The notes under the pieces: model-generated
Database searches by the model: none
Told to the model about the DNA's origin: nothing
The model's input: only the letters and a program-made list of their open reading frames with translations
Position numbers and translations under genes: made by a program
Shown here: positions 5,578 through 8,135 of the stretch, in pieces
Layout of the letters: every line of letters starts with the position of its first letter
Position numbering within the stretch: the stretch's first letter is position 1
Assembly: GCA_016212785.1 (NCBI GenBank)
Contig: JACRDW010000090.1
Span: forward strand, 1 to 8,135
DNA from: Methanobacteriota archaeon
Lineage (GTDB): Archaea > Hydrothermarchaeota > Hydrothermarchaeia > Hydrothermarchaeales > JACRDW01
Direction of reading: 5' to 3'
Length of the DNA stretch: 8,135 bases

Positions 5578-6572
5578 AGAAGGTTTTTGTCACTTGGAGG
5601 ATTCCTGAGGAGGGTTTAGATGTGCTCAAGAAAGAGGTAAGCGTCGAAGTCAATCCCCGCGACAGGGCGCTGACTAAACTAGAGATCATCGAAGGGGTAA
5701 GGGAAAAGGACGGGCTGCTCTGCCTCCTCACTGACGGGATAGATGCGGAGGTAATGGACGCTTCCCCCAACCTTAAGGTTATCTCGAACTATGCCGTGGG
5801 TTATGATAACATCGACATCAAGGCCGCTACTTCTCGAGGCATCGTGGTCACAAACACCCCGGAGGTATTAACAGAGACTACTGCGGATTTTGCGTGGGCT
5901 CTGCTCATGGCCTGTGCGAGAAGGATAGCAGAAGCAGACAGGTTTACAAGGGAAGGAAAATTCAGGGAATGGTCTCCAACGCTTCTGACCGGGAGAGACG
6001 TGCATGGAAAGACCCTCGGCATACTCGGTCTCGGGAGAATAGGCTCGGCGGTGGCGAGAAGAGGAAAGGGCTTCAATATGAAAATATTATACACTGGACC
6101 GAGAAGAAAGAGGAAGCTCGAAAAGGAGCTGGGCGTCAAATACGTCTCAAAGGAAAAGCTTTTAAAGGAATCTGACTTCGTAACCCTGCATGTTCCCTTG
6201 CTCCCAACCACTTATCACTTGATTGGTGAGAGGGAATTAAAGCTGATGAAGCCATCAGCCTACCTCATAAACACCTCGAGGGGTCCTGTTGTGGATGAGA
6301 GTGCTCTCGTAGTAGCTCTCAAGAAGAGAACCATTGCCGGAGCAGGTTTGGATGTCTACGAAAAAGAGCCGGAATTGATGGAAGGACTGGCGCAATTGGA
6401 CAACGTAGTTTTATCGCCCCACATCGCCTCCGCAACAATCGAAACGAGGACCAGAATGGCAATGGTGGCTGCACAGAATGTTCTAGCAGCTTTGAAAGGC
6501 ACTCCTATTAACGTAGTAAATTTTAAATCTGCAAGAGGGCATCAAAGACCTCGTTTACCCTCGCGTCGTTAA
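5574..6572 (+). CDS. D-2-hydroxyacid dehydrogenase (glyoxylate/hydroxypyruvate reductase type)
   Basis: Members of this family reduce 2-oxo acids to D-2-hydroxy acids with NAD(P)H. The protein closely resembles archaeal glyoxylate reductases (GyaR type): YAVGYDNIDI near residue 80, the cofactor motif GLGRIG at 152-157, and a catalytic triad of Arg236 (NTSRGPVVDE), Glu265 (YEKEP) and His283 (SPHIASA). A basic stretch after the second Rossmann strand (GPRRKRK) might favour NADPH, but this is inference. I chose the ATG at 5574 (332 residues), which overlaps the panE stop by 4 bp, has GGAG at 5562-5565, and starts the conserved KKVFVTWRIPEEG. An upstream ATG at 5535 would sit inside panE. The last 16 residues, a basic tail after VVN, overlap the 3' end of the opposite-strand gene. 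Phosphoglycerate dehydrogenase is less likely, as no regulatory domain follows. Confidence 0.9.
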   Translation: MKKVFVTWRIPEEGLDVLKKEVSVEVNPRDRALTKLEIIEGVREKDGLLCLLTDGIDAEVMDASPNLKVISNYAVGYDNIDIKAATSRGIVVTNTPEVLTETTADFAWALLMACARRIAEADRFTREGKFREWSPTLLTGRDVHGKTLGILGLGRIGSAVARRGKGFNMKILYTGPRRKRKLEKELGVKYVSKEKLLKESDFVTLHVPLLPTTYHLIGERELKLMKPSAYLINTSRGPVVDESALVVALKKRTIAGAGLDVYEKEPELMEGLAQLDNVVLSPHIASATIETRTRMAMVAAQNVLAALKGTPINVVNFKSARGHQRPRLPSRR

Positions 6573-6981
6573 TGCGGTCAAATACAGCGTATATCTTCTT
6601 TTCTTCTTCTACCAATTGCTTTGGGTGAGCAGCATTCAGCCTGCTGACCAGGAGCTTCTTCTTGGTCTCGTCTCTAAGCCGGCACCAGACAGCCATCGTG
6701 TCAGAATCCTTAGTACAGAAGCACAGCAAATAGTGCATGAAGTTGTACCTGTCAACGAGCTTGAAAGCGAGGTCCAGCTGGGTCATTGGTCCCTCGTCGA
6801 ATTGTATCCTTGCCTTGAATCCGTCTGTGCCGTAGGGAGCGTACTTCACTTTTCTGTTCTTTGCCTTGCTCTGAAGAGTTCCAGCGTATCTGTCCAGCTT
6901 CTTTGCATTGGTGTAGTTTCCAATCATGAAGACGACAATAGCTGCGAATGCGATAATCATTATTATCCTGACCTCGTTCAT
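6523..6981 (-). CDS. Small single-span membrane-anchored protein of unknown function
   Basis: This 152-residue protein has one hydrophobic segment at residues 5-22 (rich in Ile, Ala, Val and Phe) and then a soluble charged domain. That fits an N-terminal membrane anchor or uncleaved signal peptide. The soluble part has a KYAPYGTDGFKARIQF segment and two Cys close together (LLCFC, around residues 87-89), and ends in a mostly helical charged region. I recognise no family or catalytic motif. The start is well supported by GAGGAG at 6993-6988 and by the 4-bp overlap with the stop of the aminotransferase gene (6978-6981), which puts it second in that operon. Its last 50 bases overlap the convergent dehydrogenase gene. 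The Shine-Dalgarno and coupling make it convincing; its function is unknown. Confidence 0.8.
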   Translation of the reverse strand: MNEVRIIMIIAFAAIVVFMIGNYTNAKKLDRYAGTLQSKAKNRKVKYAPYGTDGFKARIQFDEGPMTQLDLAFKLVDRYNFMHYLLCFCTKDSDTMAVWCRLRDETKKKLLVSRLNAAHPKQLVEEEKKIYAVFDRINDARVNEVFDALLQI

Positions 6982-8093
6982 TTTGCTCTCCTCAATATTT
7001 CTTTGAGTGCCCTGCTTAAAAGGACGACGTTTTTTCTCTGGGAAGAATATCCCATCAAACCGATTCGCCAGATTTTTCCCGCCAGCTCTCCGAGCCCTCC
7101 TCCAATTTCTATGTTGTGCTCGCTGAGCAGAAGGCGCCGGACTCTTGTATCTTCTATGCCCTCTGGTATAGAGACAGCATTTATCATTGGCGCTCTGTAT
7201 CCTTCCTGCGCCCAGAATTTAATTCCCAGAGACGCCATGCTTTCAGCCAGAAACTCGGCATTTGATTCGTGGCGCTCAAATCTCTTTTTTAATCCTTCTT
7301 CAGCTATGATGCGCAGAGACTCGTGCAGGGCATATACCATAGATATAGGGGCGGTGTGGTGGTAGACCCTATCTTTGCTCCAGTATTTTTCTATCAAGGA
7401 TAAATCCAAATACCAGCTGCGGACCTTGCTTTTCCTCCCTCGAATCGCATCCATAGCTTTTTCGCTTACGGTTACCGGAGACAGCCCGGGAGGGCAGCTC
7501 AAGCATTTCTGCGTTGCGCTGTAGCAGGCATCGATTTTCAACTCATCAACCTTTACCTCGCAGCCCCCGAGAGAGGTGACTGCATCCACGAGGAATAGAG
7601 CACCCGAGTCATGGACGAGTTTCGAGATTTCTTTTAAGGGCTGAAGGACGCCCGTAGAGGTCTCTGCATGGACTATTGCGACAAGCTTTGGAGAAGCGGA
7701 CTGCAAAACTTCTTCAACCTGCCGGGGCTCGATTATCCTCCCCCACTCTGCCTCTACTCTTCTAACAATGCCGCCGCATCTTGAGGCCATGTCAGCCATT
7801 CTCTCGCCGAAAAGCCCGTTTACGCACACTGCAACTTCGTCGCCGGGCTCGATCAGGTTTACCAGACAGGTTTCCATGCCTGCGCTTCCTGTTCCTGAGA
7901 TGGGAATCGTGAGCCTGTTTTTTGTCTGGAAAACGAACCTCAAGAGCTCCATCGTCTCGTCCATTATCTCCAGAAACTTTGGGTCCAGATGCCCCACCAG
8001 CGGAGTTGACATTGCCTTGAGAACTCTCGGGTCTACGTTGCTCGGCCCTGGTCCGAGCAGAATTCTCTCCGGTACGTCTAACCTTCTGCTCAT
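6978..8093 (-). CDS. Class V aminotransferase, alanine/serine-glyoxylate type
   Basis: These PLP enzymes (fold type I) move an amino group, typically from alanine or serine to glyoxylate, giving glycine plus pyruvate or hydroxypyruvate. The N-terminal LLGPGPSNVDPRVL and VGHLDPKF segments are diagnostic. SGTGSAGMETCLVNL provides the phosphate-binding turn, Asp170 (LVDAVTSLGG) contacts the PLP ring nitrogen, and Lys196 in SATQKCLSCPPG is the PLP-binding lysine. Arg343 (IWRIGLMG) is the conserved carboxylate-binding arginine. The length of 371 residues is normal. The start at 8093 begins the conserved part and has a TATA-like element about 25 bp upstream but no Shine-Dalgarno. It overlaps the small membrane-protein gene by 4 bp. 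The exact amino donor and acceptor cannot be read from the sequence; phosphoserine and cysteine desulfurase families are less likely given the LLGPGPS start. Confidence 0.92.
   Translation of the reverse strand: MSRRLDVPERILLGPGPSNVDPRVLKAMSTPLVGHLDPKFLEIMDETMELLRFVFQTKNRLTIPISGTGSAGMETCLVNLIEPGDEVAVCVNGLFGERMADMASRCGGIVRRVEAEWGRIIEPRQVEEVLQSASPKLVAIVHAETSTGVLQPLKEISKLVHDSGALFLVDAVTSLGGCEVKVDELKIDACYSATQKCLSCPPGLSPVTVSEKAMDAIRGRKSKVRSWYLDLSLIEKYWSKDRVYHHTAPISMVYALHESLRIIAEEGLKKRFERHESNAEFLAESMASLGIKFWAQEGYRAPMINAVSIPEGIEDTRVRRLLLSEHNIEIGGGLGELAGKIWRIGLMGYSSQRKNVVLLSRALKEILRRAK
6988..6993 (-). promoter_or_regulatory. Shine-Dalgarno deciding the start of the small membrane protein
   Basis: Read on the - strand, this is GAGGAG, six bases before the ATG at 6981, inside the 3' end of the aminotransferase gene. 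It confirms that the small gene is translated and probably coupled to the upstream gene. Confidence 0.75.
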
Positions 8094-8110
8094 GGTTGGA
8101 AATTAGTTAA

Positions 8111-8125
8111 ATTTATATATATATT
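8111..8125 (-). promoter_or_regulatory. TATA box of the aminotransferase operon
   Basis: On the - strand this reads as an uninterrupted TATATATATA run followed by AAAT, a strong archaeal TATA-like element. Its centre is about 25 bp before the ATG at 8093, so transcription should begin at or within a few bases of the start codon. That predicts a leaderless mRNA, which fits the absence of a Shine-Dalgarno. The bases just upstream (8126-8135) end at the window edge, so the BRE cannot be fully judged. Confidence 0.6.
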
Positions 8126-8135
8126 GCGCTGAGTA

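Noticed and set aside
6616..7365. A 249-residue + strand ORF across the small membrane-protein and aminotransferase genes
   Set aside because: It is antisense to two well-supported genes, has a Ser/Leu-rich shadow-like composition, and shows no initiation signal or domain.

Overview
This window looks like chromosomal DNA from an archaeon, most plausibly a euryarchaeal or methanogen-related lineage. The clues are a class I lysyl-tRNA synthetase of archaeal type, an archaeal-type uncharacterised radical SAM protein, a membrane-anchored transglutaminase-like protein of a kind common in Euryarchaeota, TATA-box-like elements about 25 bp upstream of genes, Shine-Dalgarno-led genes joined by 4-bp ATGA overlaps, and very dense packing. 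The exact lineage cannot be fixed from this sequence. I see no rRNA, tRNA, CRISPR array, insertion sequence or phage gene.

Left block (1-1823, + strand): the 3' part of cutA, cut by the window edge, overlaps by 4 bp a 62-residue four-cysteine protein of unknown function. After a 9-bp gap comes a membrane-anchored transglutaminase-like protein. Its reading frame is broken at about 1157-1161 in a run of five A's, so it appears as two ORFs. Restoring one base would give a single protein of about 454 residues with the Cys-His active site intact.

Middle (1828-3586): lysS on the - strand converges on the transglutaminase gene with only 4 bp between them. The 139-bp region between lysS and the next gene holds divergent promoter-like elements and a striking set of four copies of a GACGTAGGTGG-like element. 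Two point one way and two the other, flanking a TATA-like sequence. The inner pair is a perfect 12-bp inverted repeat.

Right block (3587-6572, + strand): a tight three-gene operon linked by two 4-bp overlaps. It encodes a radical SAM protein of unknown function, a ketopantoate reductase-type enzyme (PanE, coenzyme A synthesis), and a D-2-hydroxyacid dehydrogenase resembling archaeal glyoxylate/hydroxypyruvate reductases. Convergent to it (8093-6523, - strand) is a two-gene operon: a class V aminotransferase of the alanine/serine-glyoxylate family, with its TATA-like element very close to the start, followed by a small protein with one membrane segment. The 3' ends of the two operons overlap by 50 bp.

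Taken together, the right half is rich in 2-oxo/2-hydroxy acid and amino acid enzymes. The reductase and aminotransferase could share glyoxylate, hydroxypyruvate and serine, but that link is inferred. The most interesting points are the four-copy repeat at the lysS/radical SAM promoter, the unknown radical SAM enzyme translationally coupled to panE, and the frame-broken transglutaminase gene.
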